DNA from: DASQTB01 sp035642095
GTDB lineage: Bacteria; Actinomycetota; UBA4738; CALAEC01
Length of the DNA stretch: 53,321 bases
Assembly: GCA_035642095.1 (NCBI GenBank)
Contig: DASQTB010000063.1
Span: 1-53,321 of the forward strand
Direction of reading: 5' to 3'
Of this stretch, positions 43,483 to 52,207 are shown one piece after another (positions within the stretch are counted from its first letter, which is position 1; each line of letters begins with the position of its first letter). The notes beneath the pieces were generated by a model. It did not search any database. It had not been told where the DNA came from and saw only the letters and a list, made by a program, of their open reading frames with translations. A program made the translations under genes and the position numbers.

Positions 43483-44766
43483 TCACCGGCTCTGCAGATG
43501 CTCGCCGGGCTCGATCGGTGGCCGAGGCGGTGGCTCGGCGGGGGGAGATGGACCGGCGGCCACCGCCCCCATGGCCAGCCACTCCGGGCCCAGGCCGACC
43601 GCGGCGGCGGCCTCCGGCTGGCAGAACAGGCTGGAGGACACCCAGGCGGAGGCGTAGCCCTGGGCGTGGAGGGCCAACATCAGGTTCTGAACGGCGGCTC
43701 CAGTCGACAGGAGAAACATTTCCCGTTCCGCCCGCCGCCTCCGACCGTCCGGGTAGTCGTCCGCCCCCGCCATGGTCAGGAAGGGCATCAGCAATACGGG
43801 GGCGGTGCCGAGCAGCGCGTCCGAACGCCGCAGCCGTCGGTCGATGACCTCTGGGGCGGTCCCGTCGCCGAGGAGGTCGCGCCGCCACGCATCCGCCATG
43901 GCCCCCAGCAGTCGTCGGCGGGCGGGGGCCGACTCCAAGACGACCCATGTCCACGGCCGGCGGCGGTGACGCGATCCATGCGGGACCGGTGCGGTCAGCG
44001 CCGCGGCCACGGCTTCGGTGAGCACCTCCCGGGGAACCCGTCCCCGGCCGAACGTCCGAACGGTCCGCCGCCCGGAGATGGCCTGAAGGGGAGAGGACGG
44101 GAACAGGTCCTCCTCCCGGGGCCGGACCAGCGCCCGGGCCGGGGTCGGCGGCGCCTGGGGACGGAGGCCCCGAACGACCGCCACCGGGATCCGGTCGGCC
44201 TTCCCCATGACCAGACCGGCCGCCGCGGCGACCTCGTCGGCCAGAGCTACCACGGTGGCTTCCAGCATCTGTCCCGCCGCGTCCTCTGTTCCCCGAAGAT
44301 CGACCATCGCCGGCAAGCCGGCGCAGCCGATGGCCACGTTGACCAGGCCGCGACGCCACGGGCGGCCGAACGTGTCGGTGACGACGACGGCCACGTCCCG
44401 GCCCGTCCCCCGGAGCAGCGAGCTCCGGATCCGCTCGGCCGACCCGTCCGGGTCGATGGGAAGGAGCGACACGAATCCGCCGGCCACGTTGGAGGCGTCG
44501 ACGCCGGCGCTTGCGCAGACGAAGCCGTGGGCGGTCTCGGCGATCACCAGCTCGCCCCGGCGAGCGACGATCCGTCGGGCCTCGCGGGCCACCCACTCTT
44601 CCTTGCGGCCGGCGACGATCCGGCCCTCGGCCTTCGACACCGCCTTCTGCGTCACGGCCACGGCGTCGCCGTCCTCCAGGGAGGTGGCCCGGGCGATGAG
44701 GGTGGGCAGGTCGTCGCCGGGCCCGATCTCAGGCAGCCCGCGCACCGGGATGACCTTCACGGTCAC
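43483..44766 (-). CDS. fbiB: coenzyme F420 gamma-glutamyl ligase with C-terminal nitroreductase-like domain
   Basis: The 427-residue protein is a two-domain FbiB. The N-terminal CofE half has VIPVRGLPEIGPGDDL, AVTQKAVSKAEGRIV, VCASAGVDASN, VVVTDTFGRPWRRG and GQMLEATVVALADE. The C-terminal half (about 230-420) is a flavin nitroreductase fold (ISGRRTVRTFGRGRVP, STGAAVQNLMLALHAQGYAS). Known role: adds glutamates to F420-0, while the C-terminal domain reduces dehydro-F420-0 with FMN. GTG 44766 overlaps the fbiA stop (GTGA); GTG 44760 is a close alternative. Confidence 0.93.
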   Translation of the reverse strand: MTVKVIPVRGLPEIGPGDDLPTLIARATSLEDGDAVAVTQKAVSKAEGRIVAGRKEEWVAREARRIVARRGELVIAETAHGFVCASAGVDASNVAGGFVSLLPIDPDGSAERIRSSLLRGTGRDVAVVVTDTFGRPWRRGLVNVAIGCAGLPAMVDLRGTEDAAGQMLEATVVALADEVAAAAGLVMGKADRIPVAVVRGLRPQAPPTPARALVRPREEDLFPSSPLQAISGRRTVRTFGRGRVPREVLTEAVAAALTAPVPHGSRHRRRPWTWVVLESAPARRRLLGAMADAWRRDLLGDGTAPEVIDRRLRRSDALLGTAPVLLMPFLTMAGADDYPDGRRRRAEREMFLLSTGAAVQNLMLALHAQGYASAWVSSSLFCQPEAAAAVGLGPEWLAMGAVAAGPSPPAEPPPRPPIEPGEHLQSR

Positions 44767-45707
44767 CCGGCTGCCTCCAACGCCGCCCGGGCCACGCGCT
44801 CCGCACCGTCGTCGTCGACCATCTGGGTGTCGGTGACGGTCACGACCATGCCGAGCTCGGCCTCGATCCGAGGCGCCAACCCGGCGTCGCGCTGGTCGAT
44901 CACGAATCCCCGGATCAGGCCTCGGTACGCGGACGCCGCCCCCCATGCCGACACCTCGAGTCCGGCCGCAGGCATCAGCCGGTCGGCCATCCCGGCCACC
45001 GGAGCACCGGCCACGATCGGCGACACGCCCGCCGCGGGCCCTGCCCGGTTCCGGATCGCCTCCGTCATCCCGGGGACGGCCAGGATCGGGCCGATGCTGA
45101 CCACCGGGTTGGACGGACAGACCAGGAGGACGTCGGCGCCCGCCACGGCGTTCAGCGCCCCGGGGGCCGGAGCGGCGGCCCCCGCGCCCTCGAACCGGAT
45201 CGCCTTGACCTCGTCGCGAGCGCCGCGGCCGACCCAGTAGACCTGGAAGGGGTGGGAGATCGCCTCGCCGTCCGGCGAGAGACCCTCGATCCACGTCCGA
45301 ACCGGCTGATCGGACATGGGGACGATCCGGGGCCCGACGCCGAGCGCGCGGCGGATCCGGTCGGTGACCTCCGAGAGCGAGACACCCTCGTGGAGCCACT
45401 GCGTCCGAACCAAATGCGTGGCCAGATCGAGGTCGCCCAGGGAAAACCATCCCTGGCCGCCGAGCCGCCGCACCTCCTCGAGGGCCCGGAACGACTCAGC
45501 CCGCCGTCCCCATCCGCGTTCCCGGTCGGCCAGCCCGGCCAGCCAGTACGTCACCGAATCGAGGTCCGGAGAGATGTGGAGACCATGCAGCTCGAAGTCG
45601 TCCGCAGTGTTGACCACGACGGCGACGTCTTCGGCCGGGATCACCCGGACCAGCCCTCGGAGGAACTTCCCGGCGCCGACGCCCCCCGCCAGGGCCGCGA
45701 CCTTCAT
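44763..45707 (-). CDS. fbiA: 2-phospho-L-lactate (phosphoenolpyruvate) transferase for F420 synthesis
   Basis: The 314-residue CofD/FbiA has MKVAALAGGVGAGKFLRGL (nucleotide-sugar-like binding start), VVNTADDFELHGLHISPDLD with the metal Asp residues, SLGDLDLATHLVRT and VCPSNPVVSIGPILAVPGM. It transfers the phosphoenolpyruvyl or phospholactyl group from the guanylylated donor to FO. ATG 45707 lies 7 nt from a minus-strand TAGGCT, consistent with leaderless transcription. Divergent from fbiC with only 43 nt between the starts. Confidence 0.94.
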   Translation of the reverse strand: MKVAALAGGVGAGKFLRGLVRVIPAEDVAVVVNTADDFELHGLHISPDLDSVTYWLAGLADRERGWGRRAESFRALEEVRRLGGQGWFSLGDLDLATHLVRTQWLHEGVSLSEVTDRIRRALGVGPRIVPMSDQPVRTWIEGLSPDGEAISHPFQVYWVGRGARDEVKAIRFEGAGAAAPAPGALNAVAGADVLLVCPSNPVVSIGPILAVPGMTEAIRNRAGPAAGVSPIVAGAPVAGMADRLMPAAGLEVSAWGAASAYRGLIRGFVIDQRDAGLAPRIEAELGMVVTVTDTQMVDDDGAERVARAALEAAG

Positions 45708-45750
45708 GCTGGCCAGCCTACCGTCGGACGGGTGCTAGGCTCCGGTGCCG
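45708..45750. promoter_or_regulatory. overlapping divergent promoters of fbiA and fbiC
   Basis: Both strands carry an identical TAGGCT hexamer: minus strand 45720 to 45715 (7 nt before fbiA ATG) and plus strand 45736-45741 (9 nt before fbiC ATG). With a 17-nt spacer each -35 region would fall on or next to the other's -10, so polymerase binding for the two directions should exclude each other. Confidence 0.5.
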
Positions 45751-48237
45751 ATGGTTGTGGCCACCGAACACGCCGTCCGCCGGGCGATCCGTCGCGCGTC
45801 CGGGGGCCGGTCACTGTCGGTGGACGAAGCCGGTGCGCTGATGACCGCCCGCGGCTCGGCGCTGGAGGAGCTCCTCGGGATAGCCGCGTCGCTGCGCGAC
45901 CTCGGACACGGCCGCACCGTCACCTACTCGCCAAAGGTGTTCATCCCCCTGACGATGCTCTGCCGCGACGTGTGCCACTACTGCACGTTCGCCAAGCCCC
46001 CGGCGAAGCTCGACCGTCCCTTCCTCACGCCGGAGGAGGTGGTGGCCATCGCCGATGCGGGGCGGAAGGCCGGTTGCAAGGAGGCGCTGTTCACGCTGGG
46101 CGACAGCCCCGAGGAGCGCTACCCGGTGGCCCGGGAGTGGCTCGAGTCCCGCGGGTACCGGTCGACCCTCGACTACCTGCGGGCCGTGTCGATCCGAGTG
46201 ATCGAGGAGACCGGGCTGCTGCCCCACCTGAACCCGGGGGTCATGAGCTACGAGGACCTGGCTCGGCTGAAGCACGTGGCGCCGTCGATGGGACTGATGC
46301 TGGAGCAGTCGACCGAACGCCTGCTGGAAAGAGGCATGCCCCATCACGGTTCCCCGGACAAGGTGCCCGCCGTCCGGCTGCGGACCATCGAGGACGCCGG
46401 CCGGCTGGCCATCCCCTTCACCACTGGCATCCTGGTGGGGATCGGCGAGACCCCGGACGAGCGGGCCGCCTCGCTCTTCGCCATCCGCGATCTTCACCGG
46501 CGTTACCACCACGTCCAGGAGGTCATCGTCCAGAACTTCCGGGCCAAGCCCGGAACGCGCATGCACGCCCATCCCGAACCGGAGGAGGAGGAGTTCCTGG
46601 CGGCAGCGGCCACGGCCCGGGTGATCCTCGGTCCCCGCATGACGGTCCAGGCCCCACCGAACCTGACGGATCCCCACTATCCGCGGCTCCTCGACGCAGG
46701 GATCAACGATTGGGGCGGGGTGTCGCCGGTGACGCCCGATCACGTCAACCCCGAGGCGCCGTGGCCGAAGCTCGAAGCGCTTCGCCGGAACACCGCCGCG
46801 CGCGGCTTCGAGCTTCGCGAACGGTTGTGCGTGTATCCCGAGTACGCCGGCCGGCCCGATCCCTGGCTCGCCGGGAAGATGCGGGCACCGGTGGCGGCGC
46901 TCCTGGGGGATGACGGACTGGCCCGCCCGGACCATCGTGCCGAGCCGATCCCCTGGCAGGACCCCGATATCCAGTGGAAGCCGCGGACGATCGACCTGGC
47001 CTTCGCCAAGAGACCGGACGCCGGGCTCCGCGAGGATGCCGACACGGTCTACGGGGATCTGGACGGTCTCGAGGTCGAGGCCACCCGGGCGTGGGCCGTC
47101 CGTCGGAGAGATCCGATCCGGATCGATAGCCGGGTGAAGGCGGCCCTTCGCAAGGCGGAGGGCCGCCGTCCCGACGACATCACGGACGATGAGGCGCTGG
47201 CGTTGTTCGAGGTGGAGGGAGGAGCGCTCGAGGCCCTGTGCCGGACCGCGGACGAGCTCCGCCGGGAGGCCGCCGGAGACGAGGTCTCCTACGTCGTCAA
47301 TCGGAACATCAACTTCACCAACGTCTGCTACGTGGGCTGCCGGTTCTGCGCCTTCGCCCAGCGGGAGGTCGATCCCGAGTCCTACACGCTGACGCTCCAC
47401 GAGGTGGCGGACAGGGCCGAGGAGGCCTGGGCCGCCGGGGCCACGGAGGTATGCATCCAGGGCGGCATCCATCCCGACCTCCCCGGATCCTTCTACTTCG
47501 ACCTGATCGACGCGGTGAAAGGTCGGGTGCCGAACATCCACCTTCACGCGTTCAGCCCGATGGAGGTGCTGAACGGTGCCACGCGGCTGGGCATCTCATT
47601 CCGGGAGTTCCTCGAAGAATGCCGGCGACGAGGTCTGGGAACGATCCCCGGAACGGCCGCCGAGATTCTGGACGACGAGGTGCGATGGGTCCTGACCAAA
47701 GGCAAGCTTCCCGCGGACACGTGGGAGGAGATCGTGACCACGGCCCACCGGCTGGGCATCCGGTCGTCCTCGACGATCATGTACGGGCACGTCGACGCGC
47801 CGCCGCATTGGGTGGCGCACCTCCGTCGGCTCGGGAGGATCCAGGATGCGACCGGGGGGTTCACGGAGATCGTGCCCTTGCCGTTCGTGCACCAGAACGC
47901 GCCCATCTACCTCGCCGGGAAGGCCAGGCCGTCGGCGACGTTCGAGGACAATCGACGCCTGCACGCCGTGGCCCGGATCCTGCTCGACGGGCGCATCGAC
48001 AACGTGCAGGTGTCGTGGGTGAAGCTGGGGCTCGACGCCTGCCAGGTGATCCTGCGCGGCGGCGCGAACGATCTCGGTGGCACGCTGATGGAAGAGACCA
48101 TCTCGCGCATGGCAGGAGCGGAGTGGGGGATCCGCAAGGAACCACACGAGCTCGAAGCGGCGATCCGCGACATCGAACGTGTGCCCGTTCAGCGCACTAC
48201 CACATACGAGCGCGTAACGCGAGCATCGTCGAGCTGA
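45751..48237 (+). CDS. fbiC: FO synthase, fused CofG-CofH (7,8-didemethyl-8-hydroxy-5-deazariboflavin synthase)
   Basis: The 828-residue protein carries two radical SAM halves. The CofG half has the CxxxCxxC cluster motif CRDVCHYC (Cys71, 75, 78) and the CofH half has CYVGCRFC (Cys526, 530, 533). IQGGIHPDLPGSFY, HLHAFSPMEV and IPGTAAEILDDEVR are typical of CofH. Together they join tyrosine and 5-amino-6-ribitylamino-uracil into FO, the F420 chromophore. The fused form is the usual actinobacterial version. ATG 45751 is chosen; GTG 45745 would lie at or before the expected transcription start. Confidence 0.95.
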   Translation: MVVATEHAVRRAIRRASGGRSLSVDEAGALMTARGSALEELLGIAASLRDLGHGRTVTYSPKVFIPLTMLCRDVCHYCTFAKPPAKLDRPFLTPEEVVAIADAGRKAGCKEALFTLGDSPEERYPVAREWLESRGYRSTLDYLRAVSIRVIEETGLLPHLNPGVMSYEDLARLKHVAPSMGLMLEQSTERLLERGMPHHGSPDKVPAVRLRTIEDAGRLAIPFTTGILVGIGETPDERAASLFAIRDLHRRYHHVQEVIVQNFRAKPGTRMHAHPEPEEEEFLAAAATARVILGPRMTVQAPPNLTDPHYPRLLDAGINDWGGVSPVTPDHVNPEAPWPKLEALRRNTAARGFELRERLCVYPEYAGRPDPWLAGKMRAPVAALLGDDGLARPDHRAEPIPWQDPDIQWKPRTIDLAFAKRPDAGLREDADTVYGDLDGLEVEATRAWAVRRRDPIRIDSRVKAALRKAEGRRPDDITDDEALALFEVEGGALEALCRTADELRREAAGDEVSYVVNRNINFTNVCYVGCRFCAFAQREVDPESYTLTLHEVADRAEEAWAAGATEVCIQGGIHPDLPGSFYFDLIDAVKGRVPNIHLHAFSPMEVLNGATRLGISFREFLEECRRRGLGTIPGTAAEILDDEVRWVLTKGKLPADTWEEIVTTAHRLGIRSSSTIMYGHVDAPPHWVAHLRRLGRIQDATGGFTEIVPLPFVHQNAPIYLAGKARPSATFEDNRRLHAVARILLDGRIDNVQVSWVKLGLDACQVILRGGANDLGGTLMEETISRMAGAEWGIRKEPHELEAAIRDIERVPVQRTTTYERVTRASSS

Positions 48238-48373
48238 CGCCCGGCGACGCGCGAAAGTTATCCACAACCCCTTCAAACCTCGAAACAAAAAGTTCATCAT
48301 TGGGTCTGGACAAACGTGGTGCGTCTGCTCCAGAATTACACGAATGTAGTTCCACCGACGGGGAGCGGGCGAC
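48238..48373 (+). promoter_or_regulatory. AT-rich whiB upstream region with DnaA-box-like sites
   Basis: This 136-nt gap is clearly A/T-rich relative to the rest of the window. It contains a perfect DnaA box, TTATCCACA (48258-48266), and on the opposite strand TTGTCCAGA (48305-48313), one mismatch from TTGTCCACA. A GGGGAG Shine-Dalgarno precedes ATG 48374. No single -10/-35 pair stands out. Confidence 0.5.
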
Positions 48374-48601
48374 ATGCACCACTTCATCCCGTGGCAGGAG
48401 AGGGCGAGGTGCCGGGAGTTTGACCCGGAGATCTTCTTCCCCGAGAAGGGCGGATCGTCGCGCGAGGCGAAGCGCATCTGCGCCGAGTGCACGGTCCGGA
48501 TCGAGTGCCTCAACTACGCGCTTCGACGCGACGAGCGGTACGGCGTGTGGGGAGGCATGAGCGAGCGGGAACGACGACGCCTGAAGCGCATGGCGTCCTG
48601 A
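48374..48601 (+). CDS. whiB: WhiB family Fe-S transcriptional regulator
   Basis: The 75-residue protein has all family marks: four cluster cysteines (Cys13, Cys36, Cys39, Cys45, with C-x2-C-x5-C), the GVWGG turn (57-61) and a basic C-terminal helix (ERERRRLKRMAS) for DNA or sigma-factor contact. WhiB proteins bind 4Fe-4S and work with the principal sigma factor region 4. The compact size and proximity to fbi genes and sugar-nucleotide genes resemble the WhiB2/WhmD group (septation control), so that subtype is suggested, not proven. Confidence 0.93.
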   Translation: MHHFIPWQERARCREFDPEIFFPEKGGSSREAKRICAECTVRIECLNYALRRDERYGVWGGMSERERRRLKRMAS

Positions 48602-48621
48602 GCGTGGAAGGGAGGTGACTC

Positions 48622-48978
48622 ATGGCCACAGCGCGAAAGAGGACGACGCGCAAGCGGACGACGCGGAAGTCGACCGCCCGCAAGACGTCGTCGCGGAAGC
48701 GTTCGACGGCGGCCAAGAAGGCGGCTGCGACGCGGAAGCGGAAGACGACCGCGAGGTCGCGCGCCGCCAAGAAGGCAGCGGCGACGCGCAAGCGGAAGGG
48801 AACGTCGCGCAAGTCCACAGCGCGCAAGCGGACGACCGGAGCCCGGAAACGGACGACCCGGAAGTCCACGTCGCGCAAGCGGACCACCGCCAAGCGAACC
48901 ACGGCGGCCCGCAGGCCGAGGAAGCGGACCACCGCTCGGAAGTCCTCGACCAGGCGTACCACCGCGAGGCGCAAGTAG
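48622..48978 (+). CDS. Lys/Arg/Thr-rich histone-H1-like DNA-binding protein
   Basis: The 118-residue protein consists almost only of Lys, Arg, Thr, Ser and Ala in short repeats (TTRKRTTRKSTARK; AAKKAAATRKRK occurs twice). It contains no aromatic residue and no folded domain. This resembles the C-terminal tail of actinobacterial HU (HupB/HupS) or eukaryotic H1, but the HU N-terminal dimerisation domain is absent. It presumably binds and compacts DNA or RNA non-specifically. The Shine-Dalgarno is near-perfect (GGGAGGTGACTC before ATG 48622), suggesting high expression. 20 nt downstream of whiB, so probably cotranscribed; a strong hairpin follows. Confidence 0.82.
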   Translation: MATARKRTTRKRTTRKSTARKTSSRKRSTAAKKAAATRKRKTTARSRAAKKAAATRKRKGTSRKSTARKRTTGARKRTTRKSTSRKRTTAKRTTAARRPRKRTTARKSSTRRTTARRK

Positions 48979-48999
48979 CCCCGCGGGTCTGTTCATCGA

Positions 49000-49028
49000 C
49001 GGAGGGGGGCCACGTCGGCCCCCCTCCG
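49000..49028 (+). terminator. strong GC hairpin after the histone-like gene
   Basis: Perfect 12-bp stem: arms 49000-49011 and 49017-49028 around loop ACGTC. It lies 21 nt after the stop of the basic protein gene. There is no U tract, as often in high-GC bacteria. It separates the whiB/histone unit from the promoter at 49041. Confidence 0.75.
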
Positions 49029-49040
49029 CGCATCATTCGT

Positions 49041-49070
49041 TTGAGGGTAACCGGGGCGGCGGCTTAGGCT
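49041..49070 (+). promoter_or_regulatory. promoter TTGAGG-18-TAGGCT for the large GT2 gene
   Basis: A -35-like TTGAGG (49041-49046) is followed after 18 nt by TAGGCT (49065-49070), 14 nt before ATG 49085. This is the best-formed promoter in the window; the transcript would carry only a few leader bases. Confidence 0.55.
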
Positions 49071-49084
49071 ACATCCCCGGCCGC

Positions 49085-52000
49085 ATGCAGCAGACCAACG
49101 ACCATCCCAGCGTCCTCGCCGTTCTCGTGGCGAGGAACGGCGCCCCATGGCTCCGCCGCGTCCTCTCCTCTCTGGCCCGCCAGACCTACCCCCGCGTCGG
49201 GGTCCTGGCCGTCGACAACGCCTCGTCCGATGGATCGGCCGACGTGCTGGAGCGGATGCTTGGGCGCCGCCGCGTCCTTCGGCTGGATCGCGACCACGGT
49301 GTCCCCGGGGCGGTCCGCCGGGCCCTCGAACTGCCGGCCGCGGGCGAGGCCGACTTCGTGCTCCTTCTTCACGACGACGTGGCCCTGGAACCTCATGCGG
49401 TGGAGCGAATGGTCGGAGCGGCTCGTCGGGTCGAGGACGTCGGACTCGTCGGCCCGAAGGTCCTTGACTGGGACCGGCCCCGAGTGCTCCGCGAGATCGG
49501 GTTCAGCGCTGACCGGTTCGGGTACCCGCAGTCGCCGCTCGAGGAGGGGGAGCTCGACCAGGGTCAGTACGACGCACCGCGGGAGGTTCTGTTCGTGTCC
49601 TCGGCGGCCATGCTCCTCTCCCGGGCGGCATGGTCCCGGGCAGGCTTCCCCGACGAGCGCCTGGCTCCGGACGATGGAGACCTCGACTACGGCTGGCGGA
49701 TGCGGCTGGCCGGGTTCCGGGTGATGGTCGCCCCCGGTGCCGTCGCTCATCATCGCGGCGGGGCGGGGGTTCGGGCGGGGGCCGCTCCCCTCCGCGGTCG
49801 GTACCGCATCGAACGGGCCGCGCTGGCCGCCCTGCTGACCAATTGCGGACTGGTCACGCTCCTCTGGGTTCTTCCGCTCTACGCCATCCAGGGCATCGGC
49901 CGGTTGCTTCTGTACCTGGTGTCGAGGCGTTTCGATCAGGCCGGGGAGGTGATGGCCGCGTGGGGATGGAACCTCGCCCACCTTCCGGGCACCCTCCGGC
50001 GGCGGGTCCGGGCCCAGTCGGTGCGCCGGGTCCCCGATCGCGAGGTGAGTCGGTTCCTGTCGCCGGCCACGGCCCGGCTCACCGGATCGGCCCAGCAGGC
50101 GTCGGCGCTCCTTCTGGGTCGGAGGACGGCCAGGGTCGAGGAGGGAGAGGAGCTGGAGGCCCCGCCCCTGCCCCGCCGGGTGGCCTCGGTCGTGTCCGCC
50201 CATCCGGTGGCGGTGGCCTCGATCGCGGCCGTGATCCTCACGCTCGTCGCCTTCCGGGGCGTGCTGTTCGTCCCTGGGATCGAAGGCGGCGCCCTCCCGG
50301 CGTTTCCCCAGGGCCCGGGGGATTTCTTCCGGGCGATGACCGCTCCGTGGCGATCGACCGGGTTTGGAGGTCCGGAAGCTCCTTCTCCGGCGATGATCCC
50401 GCTCGGGGTGGCCAGCTTCCTCACCCTGGGAGACCCCGATCTGCTTGCCCGGCTGCTGGTCTCCCTGACCCCGGTGGCGGCGGGGGTGGTCTGCCATCTC
50501 GCCCTCCGCCGCCTGGGGGCCACACCCGGTTCTTCCGTGGTGGGGGCCGTGTCCTACGCGGTCTCCGCACTGGTCCTATGGGCCGCGTCCGAGGGGCGGA
50601 TCTCCGTGAGCGTGCTGCTGGTCACGTTGCCGTGGCTGGTGGCTCGCCTGCCGATGGCATTCGCCCGGGGGGGTCCTCGTCGACCCCTGCGATGGGTGGT
50701 GGGCACCGGCATGGCCCTCGCCCTGGTCCTATCGTTCTTCCCTGCGGTCCGTCTCTCCCTGGGGCTCGTCCTCGTGGCCCTGGTGCTCCTTCCGGAACCA
50801 GGCGGGAGCCGGGTCCGGGGAGCCCTGCTCACCGTCTCGGCCGGCGCCGTGGCCGCCGCGCTGGTGTTCCCGCTCGCAGTGGTCCTGTCGGCATCGGGCG
50901 GCGGAGCGGCCGAGTCGGCAGTTCACGCCGACGTCCTGTCGATCCTCCGTCTGTCCCCGGGCGAGGCCCCCGGGGCCGGGCCCGGCGCGTCCTTCCTTCC
51001 ACTCGCCGGAGTGGTCGGGTTCGTGCTGGCCGAGGGAGGGATCCGGCGAACCGCGTGGCGCTCGTTCCTGGTCGCCGCGACTGCGCTCCCCCTGGCCTGG
51101 CTGGCCGCCGCCCACCGGCTGCCCGAGCCGGTGTCCAATCCCGTGGCGTTCCTCTCCGTGGCCGCGGTGTCCCTGGCCTTCCTGGCGGGACTGGGGGCCG
51201 GAAGCCTCGGGCCGACGGTTCGTCGGGCGGCGTTCGGTCTGCCCCAGGTCCTGGGCGCCGCTCTGGTGACGGTGATCGTGGTGGGGTGGGCGGCCCAGGC
51301 GTTCCAGGCCGCCGTCGGCGCCTGGGCGGTCGGCGAGGACCGCCTTCCGCCGGCATGGCCGGTGGTGGCGTCGGCCGAGCCCGGGGCGTCCTTCCGGGTG
51401 CTGTGGCTGGGGGGCGACGACGGCGGTCGGTTTCCACCACCGGGCGGCGATCCCGAAGGGCGGGTGGCTACCGAGGAGGGCGTCGCCGTGGCCTACGGCG
51501 TGACCGGGCGGCGGGGCACGACGATCGCAGCCACGGCGCTGCCCTCGGAGGGTCCGCCGTACCGGCGCCTCGAGATCGTCCTGGCCGAGATCCTCTCTTC
51601 CCGGATCCGTCACGGCGGGTCATTGCTCGCCCCCTTCGGCATCCGGTACCTGGTGGCCGGGGAGGGAAGGTTGCCGCCGCCCGTGGTCGGGGCACTCGGC
51701 GACCAACTGGACATCGACCTGGTCCAGCGGGCCGGTGGCCTGTCCATCTATCGGAACGCTCGGCTTCCCGTCAAGGCGGCCGCGTTTGCGGGCGGGGAGG
51801 CCGTCGACGCGGCTCGGACCGCCTCCCTCCTCGCCCCACTGTCGCTGGATGCCGCTTCCGCCGAGCCGCTCACCCAGCAGGACGGGGCCACGTGGTCCGG
51901 ACCCGTCGCGGAGACTCCCTCGCTCGTCGTGGTGGGCGATCGATTCGACCCTCGATGGCAGGCCGGCCAGGCCAGGCCGTTCCCGGCGTTCGGTTGGGCC

Positions 52001-52207
52001 CTCGGGTTCGAGGCGGGCCAGGGCGCGGTCCGGGCCGCGCTGGAGCGGGACGTCCGCCGACCGGTGGAACTGGTCACCCTGGCGGCGTTGTGGGCGCTGG
52101 CCCTCTGGTTCGTCCGCAGGGAGGATCGAGAGGAGGCGGCCGGCCACCGGTCGGAATCCCCGCCACCCGTGCTGGCCGTCCAGCCTGGTGGGACGGCCGG
52201 CGCCTGA
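49085..52207 (+). CDS. large GT2 glycosyltransferase / polytopic membrane protein
   Basis: The 1040-residue protein starts with a GT-A domain (about 8-260): VLAVLVARNGAPWLRRVL, AVDNASSDGS, LLLHDDVALEP (DxD-like) and DDGDLDYGWRMRLAGFRV. A membrane pair follows (about 260-290), then a basic linker, then roughly ten membrane helices (about 375-765), an extracellular domain (about 770-990) and a last helix (LVTLAALWALALWFVRRE). The arrangement suggests a polyprenyl-linked sugar is made inside and transferred or flipped outside. Proteins of this architecture are commonly found upstream of DUF5719 genes near whiB in actinobacteria. The specific sugar and acceptor are unknown. TGATG overlap with the next gene implies joint function. 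Confidence 0.8.
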   Translation: MQQTNDHPSVLAVLVARNGAPWLRRVLSSLARQTYPRVGVLAVDNASSDGSADVLERMLGRRRVLRLDRDHGVPGAVRRALELPAAGEADFVLLLHDDVALEPHAVERMVGAARRVEDVGLVGPKVLDWDRPRVLREIGFSADRFGYPQSPLEEGELDQGQYDAPREVLFVSSAAMLLSRAAWSRAGFPDERLAPDDGDLDYGWRMRLAGFRVMVAPGAVAHHRGGAGVRAGAAPLRGRYRIERAALAALLTNCGLVTLLWVLPLYAIQGIGRLLLYLVSRRFDQAGEVMAAWGWNLAHLPGTLRRRVRAQSVRRVPDREVSRFLSPATARLTGSAQQASALLLGRRTARVEEGEELEAPPLPRRVASVVSAHPVAVASIAAVILTLVAFRGVLFVPGIEGGALPAFPQGPGDFFRAMTAPWRSTGFGGPEAPSPAMIPLGVASFLTLGDPDLLARLLVSLTPVAAGVVCHLALRRLGATPGSSVVGAVSYAVSALVLWAASEGRISVSVLLVTLPWLVARLPMAFARGGPRRPLRWVVGTGMALALVLSFFPAVRLSLGLVLVALVLLPEPGGSRVRGALLTVSAGAVAAALVFPLAVVLSASGGGAAESAVHADVLSILRLSPGEAPGAGPGASFLPLAGVVGFVLAEGGIRRTAWRSFLVAATALPLAWLAAAHRLPEPVSNPVAFLSVAAVSLAFLAGLGAGSLGPTVRRAAFGLPQVLGAALVTVIVVGWAAQAFQAAVGAWAVGEDRLPPAWPVVASAEPGASFRVLWLGGDDGGRFPPPGGDPEGRVATEEGVAVAYGVTGRRGTTIAATALPSEGPPYRRLEIVLAEILSSRIRHGGSLLAPFGIRYLVAGEGRLPPPVVGALGDQLDIDLVQRAGGLSIYRNARLPVKAAAFAGGEAVDAARTASLLAPLSLDAASAEPLTQQDGATWSGPVAETPSLVVVGDRFDPRWQAGQARPFPAFGWALGFEAGQGAVRAALERDVRRPVELVTLAALWALALWFVRREDREEAAGHRSESPPPVLAVQPGGTAGA

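Noticed and set aside
42599..45240. Two long open frames covering the fbiB/DUF3105 region on either strand (665 and 762 codons)
   Set aside because: Both are out of frame with or antisense to FbiB, FbiA and DUF3105, which have full motif support.
45811..47547. 578-codon minus-strand open frame inside fbiC
   Set aside because: Antisense to both radical SAM halves; no start signal or domain.
48238..48373. Replication origin
   Set aside because: Only one perfect and one near-match DnaA box, and no dnaA, dnaN or gyrB nearby.
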